DNA of 64,000 nucleotides from Virgibacillus profundi (GCF_002287375.1 NZ_NPOA01000005.1:1-64000); one strand, 5' to 3'; numbered from the stretch's first letter, positions 19,521-27,402 are shown. The notes: generated by a model from the letters alone, not told the origin. Numbers and translations are program-made.

Positions 19521-19898
19521 CTATTTCATTGTCATTTCCAATTGTTCTACGATCTCTGTTTTTGGTTTTTCACCTGATAGCTGAGAAATAGTTCGTCCAT
19601 TTTTTGAAATGATTAAAATAGGTTCATCTTGCTTTATCACATCTTTCAATTCATCAACTTCTTTTTCTATTGCTTCAACCTCAGTAAATGCCTTGGGGTA
19701 TTTTGCTTTCAACTCCAACATAGCATCCATATATACATTTTTCGTATCTTTTTCGGTGTTATTCGGAAAAAACATAACTTGATAATTAGAAGGCTTAAAT
19801 GTGATGACATCTACCATAGTATTTGTATGCTGACATCCTGATATAAATAATATTAATATAATAACAGAGAAAACTTTATTCCATTTAATATGGATCAC
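19521..19898 (-). CDS. Small lipoprotein at the slp position
   Basis: A 125-residue exported lipoprotein: a hydrophobic signal (VFSVIILILFISGC) ending in a lipobox with Cys at about residue 22, then a mixed alpha/beta domain with DELKDVIKQDEPILIISKNGRTI. In B. subtilis the small peptidoglycan-associated lipoprotein Slp lies next to pdhD with about the same length; position and architecture agree, but I cannot confirm homology by eye. The start is GTG 19898 with AGGAAG just upstream. Function unknown. Confidence 0.6.
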   Translation of the reverse strand: MIHIKWNKVFSVIILILFISGCQHTNTMVDVITFKPSNYQVMFFPNNTEKDTKNVYMDAMLELKAKYPKAFTEVEAIEKEVDELKDVIKQDEPILIISKNGRTISQLSGEKPKTEIVEQLEMTMK

Positions 19899-20119
19899 CT
19901 TCTTCCTGTTGTATTATAAATCTTATGGAAACAGTGTAACAGGAGAATAGGTGATAAAAGGAATTGTTATAGAACTGTGATCAGAATGAAAACATTTTGT
20001 TTATATGTGTAATACGGAGAAATATTCTTCTTCCTAGGAATAGTAGAATAGTATTGTATTCATTTCAATAAATCTACTATAATAGAGTAATCACATATAA
20101 TACATCAGGGGGAGAAGTA

Positions 20120-20965
20120 ATGAAGCAGATAGTGAGAGTACTTTTTTTGTCACTCCTTATTGTTCTTGCTGCTTGTAATAGCGATGAGCCAGTTAGCAAT
20201 GAGAGTGCAGAAAATAAAGAGGGACATCAAGAGGAAGAACAGGAACAGGAAACAGATATTGCTGATGAAAAGACAGAGGTAGAAGAAGTGGAAGACGAAG
20301 AAAATGAGATGGATTCAAAGGAAAAAGAGTCGGAGCCCTTATATAAAGTTTCAGACAACTGGTCCATTGTACCAATTGATGAAGGTACAGATGAAAAAGT
20401 AATCCTTTTAACAATTGATGATGCACCAGATCAATATGCTGTTGAAATGGCAAAAACTTTAAAAGAATTAGATGTCAATGCAATCTTTTTTGTAAATGGT
20501 CATTTTCTTGATACACCTGAAGAGGAAGCAAAGTTGAAGGAAATTCATGATATGGGTTTTATTATAGGTAACCATACATATAGCCATCCATTATTATCGG
20601 ATATATCTGATGAAGAGCAAAAAGAAGAGATTGTAGAATTAAATAATAGAGTAGAAGAAATCATTGGAGAGCGTCCTAAGTTCTTTCGTGCCCCACATGG
20701 TGTAAATACCGATTTTTCTAAACAAATTGTCGAAGAAGAAGGCATGAAACTGATGAATTGGTCATTTGGTTATGACTGGGAGGAGCAATACAGAACGAAA
20801 GAAGCTTTGACAGATATTATGGTTAATACAGAACTGCTTGGTAATGGATCCAATTTATTGATGCATGACAGAGAATGGACTGCTGCAGCACTTGAAAGCA
20901 TTGTAACTGGATTACAAAATAAAGGATATGAAAATGTAGATCCAAATTTAATTCAAACAAAATAA
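20120..20965 (+). CDS. Polysaccharide deacetylase (NodB family) lipoprotein
   Basis: A 281-residue exported lipoprotein (signal VRVLFLSLLIVLAAC, Cys at about 19) followed by an unusually acidic Glu-rich spacer of about 60 residues, then a NodB-type domain (about 95-275). Motif 1 is TIDDAPD in place of the usual TFDDGP, keeping both Asp. Motif 2 is GNHTYSHP with both metal His. Motif 3 is FRAPHG, and LLMHD near the end supplies the last His. The catalytic set is complete, so it is probably an active carbohydrate de-N-acetylase on the cell surface. Substrate (peptidoglycan or other) unknown. GGGGGAG precedes ATG 20120. Confidence 0.85.
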   Translation: MKQIVRVLFLSLLIVLAACNSDEPVSNESAENKEGHQEEEQEQETDIADEKTEVEEVEDEENEMDSKEKESEPLYKVSDNWSIVPIDEGTDEKVILLTIDDAPDQYAVEMAKTLKELDVNAIFFVNGHFLDTPEEEAKLKEIHDMGFIIGNHTYSHPLLSDISDEEQKEEIVELNNRVEEIIGERPKFFRAPHGVNTDFSKQIVEEEGMKLMNWSFGYDWEEQYRTKEALTDIMVNTELLGNGSNLLMHDREWTAAALESIVTGLQNKGYENVDPNLIQTK

Positions 20966-20976
20966 TATGTGTTATA

Positions 20977-21012
20977 AAACAGCCTGCTAAGTCTTATTTG
21001 CAGGCTGTTTTG
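20977..21012 (+). terminator. Terminator of the polysaccharide deacetylase gene
   Basis: AAACAGCCTGC (20978-20988) pairs with GCAGGCTGTTT (21000-21010). Confidence 0.85.
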
Positions 21013-21046
21013 CTCTTATTTTTAAATAAATAACACATTCACTTAA

Positions 21047-21057
21047 TATGACATACC
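21047..21057 (+). promoter_or_regulatory. Candidate upstream CcpN operator of SR1
   Basis: TATGACATACC matches 10 of 11 positions of the CcpN box TRTGHYATAYW, as I recall it from B. subtilis. It lies just upstream of the SR1 promoter -35. Confidence 0.55.
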
Positions 21058-21066
21058 ATATAAGGA

Positions 21067-21095
21067 TTGAAACTTCCAATGTGTTATATTATAAT
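21067..21095 (+). promoter_or_regulatory. SR1 promoter (sigma A) with overlapping CcpN box
   Basis: TTGAAA at 21067-21072 and a perfect TATAAT at 21090-21095 are separated by exactly 17 bases. TGTGTTATATT at 21080-21090 fits all 11 positions of the recalled CcpN consensus TRTGHYATAYW and covers the spacer, so bound CcpN would block this promoter. CcpN represses SR1 on glycolytic carbon sources in B. subtilis. Confidence 0.8.
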
Positions 21096-21137
21096 ATCCT
21101 TACGATAACACAATCCAATATGAAGGAGCTGGACCTC

Positions 21138-21242
21138 ATGGGAACAATCATATGTCAGGATTGCCAGGAAGTAATTGAGCATTTCGATGAAGAGAAAGTA
21201 ACTATCCTGTATGGTACATGTCCAAATTGCGATGAAAAATAA
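21138..21242 (+). CDS. sr1P: SR1P small protein (GapA-binding)
   Basis: A 34-residue protein beginning MGTIICQDCQEVIEHFD and ending with a second Cys pair (CPNC). The two CxxC pairs and the MGTIxCQDC start are hallmarks of SR1P, the peptide encoded on SR1 that binds glyceraldehyde-3-phosphate dehydrogenase GapA, and through it RNase J1, in B. subtilis. AAGGAG sits 10 bases before ATG 21138. It is too short for most gene callers. In B. subtilis speA follows; here speA is absent and a repeat element follows. Confidence 0.88.
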   Translation: MGTIICQDCQEVIEHFDEEKVTILYGTCPNCDEK

Positions 21243-21258
21243 CTAATCATATGAATGA

Positions 21259-21287
21259 AGGGCTGCTAATTTTGCAGTTCTTTTTTT
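21259..21287 (+). terminator. SR1 terminator
   Basis: AGGGCTGC (21259-21266) pairs with GCAGTTCT (21274-21281) using two G-T pairs, followed by seven T. Confidence 0.85.
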
Positions 21288-21337
21288 ATATAAACTTTTA
21301 AATTCTTTTTAAATAATTAAGCTGTTTTCTCATAGTT

Positions 21338-21784
21338 GGGACTGCACACTGCTCGTCCCACCGAAGAGATTTGGTGTTAAACTGCACCATAGTTGATGTA
21401 AAATGCGAAGTAACTGCTATGTTGATTTCCGCTTCGGGCAGTCGCTTTCCGCGGGCACGGCCTCAGCCTCCTCGAGAAAACCACTCTGCGGGGTCTTCGG
21501 ACACGTGCTATTCCCGCAGGAGTCGACTGCCCTACGCTCCAATCAACCGCCACAAAAGAGGATATCACCTTGTTTGATTCAATTGAGTAGCAAATCACTT
21601 TTTGAAGTTAAAAGCATATTGCCAGCGAAGTGTGTTTCCGTAGCGGTAAATTTAGCACATATTATCATTAATAGTTACTTCGCATTATATAGAAACGGCG
21701 AAGGTTAAAAAGCAACAAATGGTTTTGATGGGGCGAGCAGTGCGCAGTCACGGTATTTAGGTGGGGCGAATGAAGTGCAGTCCC
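21338..21784. repeat. Interspersed MITE-like element, copy B
   Basis: The block starts with GGGACTGC...CTGCTCGTCCCACCGAAG at 21338-21365 and ends with its inverted form twice (21730-21749 and 21760-21784). The inner 78 bases, 21444-21521, are the reverse complement of 9068-9145 with two differences. It is richer in GC than the flanks. Overlapping open frames on both strands are not shared with copy A in a coding sense. It fills the 595-base gap between SR1 and the next gene. Confidence 0.82.
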
Positions 21785-21882
21785 AAAGTTTACGAAAAGA
21801 GCCAAAAATAATTGCGGTATTAGCCATCATTAACAAAAAAATGATAACATGGTTGTAACAATATTAGCTAGGGGATGAATAT

Positions 21883-22842
21883 ATGAAGTGGGAGAGCAGA
21901 GTGACAAAGCTATTGGGGATCAAATACCCCATAATTCAAGGTGGGTTGGCCTATCTGGCATATGCTGATTTAGCCGCTGCAGTATCCAATGCTGGCTGTT
22001 TGGGTCAAATAACAGCAATGAGTCTTCCGAATCCGGATAAGTTGCGAGAAGAGATTCAAAAGTTAAAAAAGATGACTTCTAACCCATTTGGAGTGAACTT
22101 CGCAATTGGTCAACATGGTCGCCCATTTGAACATATGGTGGAAGTGGCTATTGAGGAGAAGGTTCCTGTTATTTCTGTAACCGGTGGGAATCCGAAACCG
22201 GTATTGGATATGGTGAAAGATCATGATATTAAAAAACTTGTACTTGTTGCAGCAAGAAGGCAGGCCGAAAAAGCCGAAGAGTTAGGTGCTGATGCGGTCA
22301 TGGTTGTAGGGCAAGAAGGTGGAGGTCATTTAGGACGTGCAGATACAGGAACACTCATATTAACTCCTCAAGTGGTTGATCATGTTTCCATTCCGGTAAT
22401 AGCTTCAGGTGGGATAGTCGACGGCAGGGGAATGATGGCAGCATTAGCCCTTGGAGCTGAGGGAATTGAAATGGGAACAAGGTTTATTGCTACAAAGGAA
22501 TGTATAGATGCACATCAAATCTATAAACAAGCGATACTTGATGCAGATGAAAATTCTACAGTAGTTATTAAACGTTCCATTGGTGCGCCGGCAAGAGCTT
22601 TAAAAAATTCATGGACAGATGAAATTCTAAATAAAGAAAAACTGGAGCAAGGCTATGAGTCACTAAAAGATTATATAAGTGGTGAAGCAAATAAAAAGTA
22701 TATATATGAGGGCGATGGATTAAATGGTTTTGGTTGGGCAGGTCAAGGCGCAGCAAGAATTAATGATATCCCTGCAGTTGATGAATTAATACAATCAATA
22801 GTAAAGGAAGCCGAAGATATTAAAGGAAAATGGATAAAGTGA
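21883..22842 (+). CDS. Nitronate monooxygenase / FabK-like FMN flavoprotein
   Basis: A 319-residue TIM-barrel FMN enzyme of the nitronate monooxygenase (2-nitropropane dioxygenase) family, which includes FabK-type enoyl-ACP reductases. Visible motifs are YPIIQGGLAYLA at the N-terminus, GQEGGGHLGR for FMN phosphate, IASGGIVDGRGMMAALALGA and MGTRFIA. Class membership is sure; the choice between nitronate detoxification and enoyl reduction is not. No fatty-acid gene is nearby. It overlaps no gene, and yktA follows after 14 bases, so the two may be co-transcribed. Confidence 0.85.
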   Translation: MKWESRVTKLLGIKYPIIQGGLAYLAYADLAAAVSNAGCLGQITAMSLPNPDKLREEIQKLKKMTSNPFGVNFAIGQHGRPFEHMVEVAIEEKVPVISVTGGNPKPVLDMVKDHDIKKLVLVAARRQAEKAEELGADAVMVVGQEGGGHLGRADTGTLILTPQVVDHVSIPVIASGGIVDGRGMMAALALGAEGIEMGTRFIATKECIDAHQIYKQAILDADENSTVVIKRSIGAPARALKNSWTDEILNKEKLEQGYESLKDYISGEANKKYIYEGDGLNGFGWAGQGAARINDIPAVDELIQSIVKEAEDIKGKWIK

Positions 22843-22856
22843 GGTGAAGCGGTAAA

Positions 22857-23123
22857 ATGAGTTATCAGTATCCTATAGACGAAACCTGGACAAAAGAAGA
22901 AATTATTGATGTAGTTAATTTTTTTAGTTTAATCGAAAAAGCCTATGAGAAAACTATATCACGTTCAGATTTAATTGCGATGTATAGAAATTTCAAAGAA
23001 ATTGTGCCATCTAAAAGTGAGGAAAAAAAGTTATTCTCGGAGTTTGAACAAACTTCTGGGTATTCCAGCTATCATGTGGTAAAAAAAGCAAGAGAATCAA
23101 ATGAAAATAAAATTAAAATGTAG
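22857..23123 (+). CDS. yktA: YktA, UPF0223 protein
   Basis: An 88-residue soluble, mostly helical protein of the UPF0223 family ([20 protein letters not shown] at the start is typical). No known function. GAGGTGA precedes ATG 22857. It sits next to yktB, as in B. subtilis. Confidence 0.88.
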   Translation: MSYQYPIDETWTKEEIIDVVNFFSLIEKAYEKTISRSDLIAMYRNFKEIVPSKSEEKKLFSEFEQTSGYSSYHVVKKARESNENKIKM

Positions 23124-23126
23124 GGA

Positions 23127-23156
23127 AGCAGCACCTAACTAGAAGGTGCTGCTTTC
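23127..23156. terminator. Shared terminator of yktA and yktB
   Basis: AGCAGCACCT (23127-23136) pairs with AGGTGCTGCT (23144-23153), between convergent genes. Confidence 0.8.
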
Positions 23157-23160
23157 AGGC

Positions 23161-23778
23161 TTATTTAGAGCCTAATGCCTTTTGATATAATGGAATCAAT
23201 GTATGAAAGGTATTTTTAGCTGTTTCTAAAAACAGCTCACCATCTGTAAGCCGCTCATCACCAATAGCTAGATGCTGGCCGATGAGAAACTCCGCTTTTT
23301 TCACATCCCGAAAACGCTCCACATCTTTCAGTTCTAAGTCTTTTAATGGGATGGAATCCTTTTTCATATGATCAAGGGAAACGACATACTGATCTGGAAG
23401 TTGCTTTATTTCATCAAAACTTTTGACAAATGACTTTGCAATCTCTTTTTTGTAATCAAGTTCATATATTAATGCCAGCCAAATAAAGACATGATCATCA
23501 AATACTCCAACCTGGAAATGTGGATGTTTTTTATAACCTCTTTTATTATCCGCTATTGCGAGCCAAGTGTCCTTTGGAGGATTAACAGTTCTTCTTGCAT
23601 GTTTTGCAATATGTAAAAATACTTCGTTACCAAGTTGTGCAGATAAATAGTCGGTTAAATAACTCCCAATTTCCTGAAATTTAGGCTGTATTCTTGTTTG
23701 TATTGCTTCCATTCTCGCATCTAAACCATCTATTGAAAAGGTTTCAAAATCATTTTTTTCAAATCCTTGAAATACCAT
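23161..23778 (-). CDS. yktB: YktB, UPF0637 protein
   Basis: A 205-residue protein of the UPF0637/YktB family, recognised by FSIDGLDARMEAI, HIAKHARRTVNPPKDTW and HFQVGVFDDHVFIWLALIYE. Function is unknown. Two in-frame ATGs lie 9 bases apart; I prefer 23778 because AGGAAGG is then 9 bases away, while it touches the upstream ATG at 23787. Confidence 0.86.
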   Translation of the reverse strand: MVFQGFEKNDFETFSIDGLDARMEAIQTRIQPKFQEIGSYLTDYLSAQLGNEVFLHIAKHARRTVNPPKDTWLAIADNKRGYKKHPHFQVGVFDDHVFIWLALIYELDYKKEIAKSFVKSFDEIKQLPDQYVVSLDHMKKDSIPLKDLELKDVERFRDVKKAEFLIGQHLAIGDERLTDGELFLETAKNTFHTLIPLYQKALGSK

Positions 23779-24016
23779 GTGTTCCATCCTTCCTATTTTT
23801 AAATCAATCTACATTATAATGATTATTATTAAGTAAAAAACGAAACCAGTCAAGCTTTAACGTTTATGTTGTTGTAACTTATATAAAACATGTTTAAAAA
23901 TAGCTGACTTTGGGGAATGTTATAAAATAACCAGTTGATTTTTGAGAAAATATTGAACCAAATCGAAATATTAGTCATAAATATATAAAAGGTGTTAAAA
24001 AACCACCTGAAAGGTT

Positions 24017-24214
24017 GTGAATAAATTGAAATATGTAATGGAGGCACTAAGACGGAAAGAAGCTCAGGAAAAGCTGCCAGTGATACGTATGGAAATTGAT
24101 TATGAACTCGTTACATTATATGATGCGATGCAGGCGAAGGACAAAGTACAAATTATTAAAGCAAAAGAAAGGTTACAGCAATTAAGAGCTCAATTACTTG
24201 AGATAGATGAATAG
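24017..24214 (+). CDS. ykzI: YkzI-like small protein
   Basis: A 65-residue charged helical protein (YVMEALRRKEAQEKLPVIRMEIDYELVTLYDAM). It fits YkzI of B. subtilis in size and in lying between yktB and suhB. The start is uncertain: GTG 24017 is close to AAAGG, while TTG 24026 is 11 bases away. Function unknown. Confidence 0.7.
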   Translation: MNKLKYVMEALRRKEAQEKLPVIRMEIDYELVTLYDAMQAKDKVQIIKAKERLQQLRAQLLEIDE

Positions 24215-24285
24215 GTCGAACATCTGACCCCAAATTATACACATTAAATTTTAATGTACATAATTTGGGGTCATTTTGTTCAACA
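24215..24285. repeat. Long near-perfect palindrome after ykzI
   Basis: TGACCCCAAATTAT (24225-24238) and ATAATTTGGGGTCA (24260-24273) are perfect inverted arms, the centre ACATTAAATTTTAATGT is itself palindromic, and GTCGAACA / TGTTCAAC extends the pairing outwards with one mismatch. The structure covers about 70 bases. It can terminate ykzI transcription, but is far longer than needed, so a small palindromic mobile element is likely. Confidence 0.75.
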
Positions 24286-24352
24286 TGTATACAATGACTA
24301 TCATCCTTCTATTTGATACAATGAGTGCAAGTTTAATATTGGAGGATGACAG

Positions 24353-25159
24353 ATGAATAACGAGAGAAGAGAGACGATTTACAACCAAGCAAAAGAATGG
24401 ATTTTACAAGCAGGTACAACTATTAGAGAAAAAATTAATGATCCATTAGTTGTTAATACAAAGTCAAATCCAAATGACCTTGTAACAACAATGGATGAAG
24501 CCACGGAGTCTTTTTTTGTATCCAGGATAAAAGATACTTTTCCGGATCATTTTATAATAAGTGAAGAGGGGTATGGTGATAATCTCAAGTCACTGGATGG
24601 AACAGTCTGGATTATTGATCCAATTGATGGAACAATGAATTTTGTACATCAAAAAAGGAATTTTGCTATATCTGTAGGTATTTATCATGATGGGATTGGG
24701 GAAATAGGTTTTATTTATGATGTGATGTCTGATGTTCTGTATAGTGCGAAAAGAAATGAAGGTGCTTACAAGAACGATGTGAAATTAGCTCCTCTCAAGA
24801 AAGAAATAATTCCAGAAGAGGCGATATTAGGCATGAACCATTTTTGGTTGTGTGAAAATCGTTTGGTCGATGAGATTACGATGCAAAAGTTAGTGAAAAA
24901 GGTACGTGGTACTCGGACATATGGATCTGCAGCATTGGAATTTGCGTACGTGGCAGAAGGGATTATCGATGGGTATTTAACAATGAGTCTTTCTCCATGG
25001 GATGTTGCTGCAGGAATCGTAATTGTTAATGAGGTTGGTGGAGCAACAACTAATATTGATGGGGTTCAGGTTAATATGCTGGAAAAAAACTCTATTTTTG
25101 CCTGCAATTCCGATCTCCAGAAATATATGCTGGACTTTTTGCAAAAAGGAAGAAAGTGA
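24353..25159 (+). CDS. suhB: Inositol monophosphatase family protein (SuhB/YktC)
   Basis: A 268-residue Mg2+-dependent phosphatase. Metal-binding motifs are ISEEGYG with Glu, WIIDPIDGTMNFVHQ with the Asp pair and Thr, and SPWDVAAGIVIVNEVGG near the C-terminus. Family members hydrolyse inositol 1-phosphate and related sugar or nucleotide phosphates. TTGGAGGATG precedes ATG 24353. It lies at the end of the ykt block as in B. subtilis. Its stop codon overlaps a hairpin that also serves the convergent gene. Confidence 0.92.
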   Translation: MNNERRETIYNQAKEWILQAGTTIREKINDPLVVNTKSNPNDLVTTMDEATESFFVSRIKDTFPDHFIISEEGYGDNLKSLDGTVWIIDPIDGTMNFVHQKRNFAISVGIYHDGIGEIGFIYDVMSDVLYSAKRNEGAYKNDVKLAPLKKEIIPEEAILGMNHFWLCENRLVDEITMQKLVKKVRGTRTYGSAALEFAYVAEGIIDGYLTMSLSPWDVAAGIVIVNEVGGATTNIDGVQVNMLEKNSIFACNSDLQKYMLDFLQKGRK

Positions 25160-25188
25160 CTCTTTAATTAGAAGTCACTTTCTTTTTA
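25152..25188. terminator. Shared terminator of suhB and ylaF
   Basis: GAAAGTGACT (25152-25161) pairs with AGTCACTTTC (25173-25182), then TTTTT; it overlaps both coding ends. Confidence 0.8.
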
Positions 25189-25339
25189 ATGATATTCCAT
25201 ACCCCATAAATGCAAATCCAAGGATAATAAATAATAATACGAACCAAATATTTCCAAAAGCGATTGCTATGCCTACACATAAAAACATTGCTATTACAGT
25301 TATAGCTAATAGCAGCATAGGGAAATTTATATTTTTCAT
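25175..25339 (-). CDS. ylaF: YlaF-like membrane protein (DUF5325)
   Basis: A 54-residue protein with two membrane helices (residues 6-26 and 29-48) and a short basic tail (SLKRK). I start at ATG 25339 (MKNINFPM), 7 bases after AGGGGTG. Size, composition and position before ylaH match YlaF of B. subtilis. No known function. Confidence 0.75.
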   Translation of the reverse strand: MKNINFPMLLLAITVIAMFLCVGIAIAFGNIWFVLLFIILGFAFMGYGISLKRK

Positions 25340-25520
25340 TAGAACACCCCTGTTTCTATTCATATATTATATATGACTTTAATAGTTTGATCAAAAATAT
25401 TATTTCACAAAAGAAGCATTGGTTTAACTAGCGCGGGGAGCAAAGATTTAGTATGATAATACAAGAGTTTTCTTTTTCTTTTGTAGAGGTTACACATATA
25501 GTTAGTAATGGGGGATACAG

Positions 25521-25835
25521 ATGGATACGGACTTCAATCTTTTATTTGATTTTATTTTGGAGATAAATGGTACAGATAATATTTATTGGATTTTCTATGT
25601 TCTTAATTTTATTTTTGGGGCGATATCTTTTAAATTGGGATTTGCGAGAGAATTACCACTTTTGAAAAATATATTTGTATATATTATGCTTGGAGTAGGA
25701 ACCTTAATTGTAACGATTTTCAGTATTTTTAAAATGCCGATTACAGAAAGTTTGATCATTGTAGCGGTTGTATTGGCTATTTATAGATTCCGCTTATATA
25801 GGCAAAGAAAAGTAAATCAGGAAAATGTTAATTAA
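25521..25835 (+). CDS. ylaH: YlaH-like membrane protein
   Basis: A 104-residue protein with three predicted membrane helices and a basic C-terminal tail (YRFRLYRQRK). The segment WIFYVLNFIFGAISFKLGFARELPLLKN is typical of the YlaH-like family. GGGGGA precedes ATG 25521. In B. subtilis typA lies just upstream, but it is missing here. Function unknown. Confidence 0.82.
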   Translation: MDTDFNLLFDFILEINGTDNIYWIFYVLNFIFGAISFKLGFARELPLLKNIFVYIMLGVGTLIVTIFSIFKMPITESLIIVAVVLAIYRFRLYRQRKVNQENVN

Positions 25836-25861
25836 AAAACGCCCTCACTGGGCGTTTTTAT
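25835..25861. terminator. Shared terminator of ylaH and ylaI
   Basis: AAAAACGCCC pairs with GGGCGTTTTT around a CTCACT-type loop, between convergent genes. Confidence 0.88.
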
Positions 25862-26064
25862 TATAAAAGATCATCTTTTTGTTTTTTTTCTTCATATAAT
25901 CGAAACTTTCCTGTGGCATGACGCTGTTTTGTTCTATATTCAATTCGCTCATAACATGTTTGACATAAATACATATGAATTTTACGATTTCTTAAGCGTT
26001 TTGCTTGAAGGGAGTAATCTTCAATTGCTTCGATATTATCACAAATAACACATTTCACCTGCAT
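25861..26064 (-). CDS. ylaI: YlaI-like zinc-ribbon protein (DUF2197)
   Basis: A 67-residue protein with two Cys pairs (CVIC near 6-9 and CQTC near 36-39) separated by about 27 residues, a zinc-ribbon pattern. The RLRNRKIHMYLC and TGKFRLYE segments match YlaI. Start ATG 26064 follows AGAGGTG at normal distance. Function unknown; a nucleic-acid or protein-binding role is only a guess. Confidence 0.82.
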   Translation of the reverse strand: MQVKCVICDNIEAIEDYSLQAKRLRNRKIHMYLCQTCYERIEYRTKQRHATGKFRLYEEKKQKDDLL

Positions 26065-26244
26065 GTTTTTCACCTCTGTATTTGAAATAAATATATGTTT
26101 TGAATAATAGTTTTTATAATACATGTCCTCTTATATTTCTAAATTGTAACATAACAGGGATATATATTAGAAACAATCTAATGTTTTATAAAAAAAAATC
26201 AGGGAAACATATATATATAAATGATAAATTGAAAGGGCGATTCG

Positions 26245-26553
26245 ATGAAAAAAAGGTATATTATTTCAGCAGTTGGAGCGGCTGGAGCCACTGCTGCAGG
26301 GATTTTTTTGAATAACAAAGATAATAGGAATAAAATTAAAGAGACTGCAAAAAATGTCTCGAATAAGGTGAAAGATTATAGGAACGGTACTAATACAGCA
26401 TTTGAAGATGCGGGTGTTCCGGATCAATCAGCAGACAATGATCTTGCACAATTGGAAAATGCCAAAATGGTGTCAGAAGGGTCGCAATTCGGTGTACAAT
26501 ATTATAATGAAAATAAGGAAGAAAACACGAGCGAAAACCAGCAAAACAGTTAA
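26245..26553 (+). CDS. Hypothetical protein with one N-terminal membrane helix
   Basis: A 102-residue protein: a Gly/Ala-rich hydrophobic segment (residues 6-23), a basic helical stretch (DNRNKIKETAKNVSNKVKD) that resembles YtxH-type stress proteins, and a polar Asn/Gln/Glu-rich tail. GAAAGGGCG precedes ATG 26245. I recognise the style (YtxH-like) but not a specific family. It occupies the gap between ylaI and ylaJ. Confidence 0.65.
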   Translation: MKKRYIISAVGAAGATAAGIFLNNKDNRNKIKETAKNVSNKVKDYRNGTNTAFEDAGVPDQSADNDLAQLENAKMVSEGSQFGVQYYNENKEENTSENQQNS

Positions 26554-26571
26554 TTGAGTGGCTAGTACAGC

Positions 26572-26647
26572 GCTCCGGAAACACATTAAGCGGTCCCTAG
26601 GGCTGCTGGTGAGCCTCCTCGTGCTACCCGTCTTTAGGGGTCTCACC
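26572..26647. repeat. Fragment of the MITE-like element
   Basis: 26608-26647 equals 8892-8931 of copy A with one difference, and the bases before it (CGGAAACACATT) also resemble the matching part of copy A. The 40-base unit begins GGTGAG and ends CTCACC, so it can fold on itself. Confidence 0.8.
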
Positions 26648-26666
26648 GTAAAAGAGTCAAAAAAAT

Positions 26667-26704
26667 AAAAGTGGTGCCCAAGATAATCGGGGCACCACTT
26701 TTTT
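26667..26704. terminator. Bidirectional terminator after ylaJ
   Basis: A 13-base perfect stem: AAAAGTGGTGCCC (26667-26679) against GGGCACCACTTTT (26690-26702). Confidence 0.9.
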
Positions 26705-26714
26705 CGGTTTTCTT

Positions 26715-27311
26715 CTATTCATCTTGATGATTGGATTGTTCTCCTTCAATTTCATCTAATTTCTTTTGGTCTTTTTCAGGGATAATTTCTTTATTTTGAT
26801 CAGGTTCTTCCGCAGGATCCTCATCAATCGGGAAGTCAGGCATATATCGCCCAACAATTGCTGATAGTTCATCTACAACTCCTTGAACGGGATGACCTTG
26901 CCTAATTTTATTTCCCATCCCCCGTAGTCTTTCTGTTACATCAGCATCTGCAACTACAACTGCTGTTTTCCCATAAGGATCATGCTGCAAAGCTTCTAAT
27001 ACAGAATATTTAATAGTACCAACTCTTGAACGGTCTAAATCCTTATCTACATCAATCCCGACCACTGCATAGGGGCCTGCTACAACACCGGCAGCATTAT
27101 TCACATTTGGCACTTCACTTGCCAAATTAGCCAAATGGTCAGCGATTTCCCCATTATTTAAATTTTGCTTCTCTGTTGGGTCTGAATTCTTGACCTGTAC
27201 GATTCGATCATTATTTTTTTCTTTTGTTGACAATGAATTTTCTTCTTCTTGTTGACAGCCAATTAGAAATAGAAAACTAACAAAAACAATGATACTTATA
27301 CGAAACTTCAT
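26715..27311 (-). CDS. ylaJ: YhcN/YlaJ-family sporulation lipoprotein
   Basis: A 198-residue lipoprotein with signal VFVSFLFLIGC (Cys near 19). The YhcN/YlaJ domain shows ADHLANLASEVPNVNNAAGVVAGPYAVVGIDVD and a later ADADVTERLR. Family members are found in the spore inner membrane or in mother-cell or forespore regulons and affect germination. The C-terminus is an acidic, Pro/Glu/Asp-rich tail. AGGAGG lies 8 bases before ATG 27311. Confidence 0.86.
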   Translation of the reverse strand: MKFRISIIVFVSFLFLIGCQQEEENSLSTKEKNNDRIVQVKNSDPTEKQNLNNGEIADHLANLASEVPNVNNAAGVVAGPYAVVGIDVDKDLDRSRVGTIKYSVLEALQHDPYGKTAVVVADADVTERLRGMGNKIRQGHPVQGVVDELSAIVGRYMPDFPIDEDPAEEPDQNKEIIPEKDQKKLDEIEGEQSNHQDE

Positions 27312-27402
27312 TTAGCATTCCTCCTAAATAACATCAGGTAGGCTTATTTTGGATAGAATACAGTAAAATATACAAAGAAAAGTAGAGCTTCCAGGAAAAA
27401 GC

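Larger units (their letters stand above)
21102..21287 (+). ncRNA. SR1: SR1 dual-function regulatory RNA
   Basis: A short transcription unit of about 186 bases: consensus promoter at 21067-21095, a 34-codon SR1P reading frame with good ribosome binding site, and a strong terminator. B. subtilis SR1 is about 205 bases, lies next to pdhD, base-pairs with ahrC mRNA and encodes SR1P. The start is estimated seven bases after the -10 box. Base-pairing with ahrC could not be tested because ahrC is not in the window. Confidence 0.8.

Noticed and set aside
21403-21708. Open frames of 70-100 codons inside repeat copy B on both strands
   Set aside because: They lie in the GC-rich repeat core, lack ribosome binding sites and have no counterpart in the inverted copy at 9068-9145 in a conserved frame.
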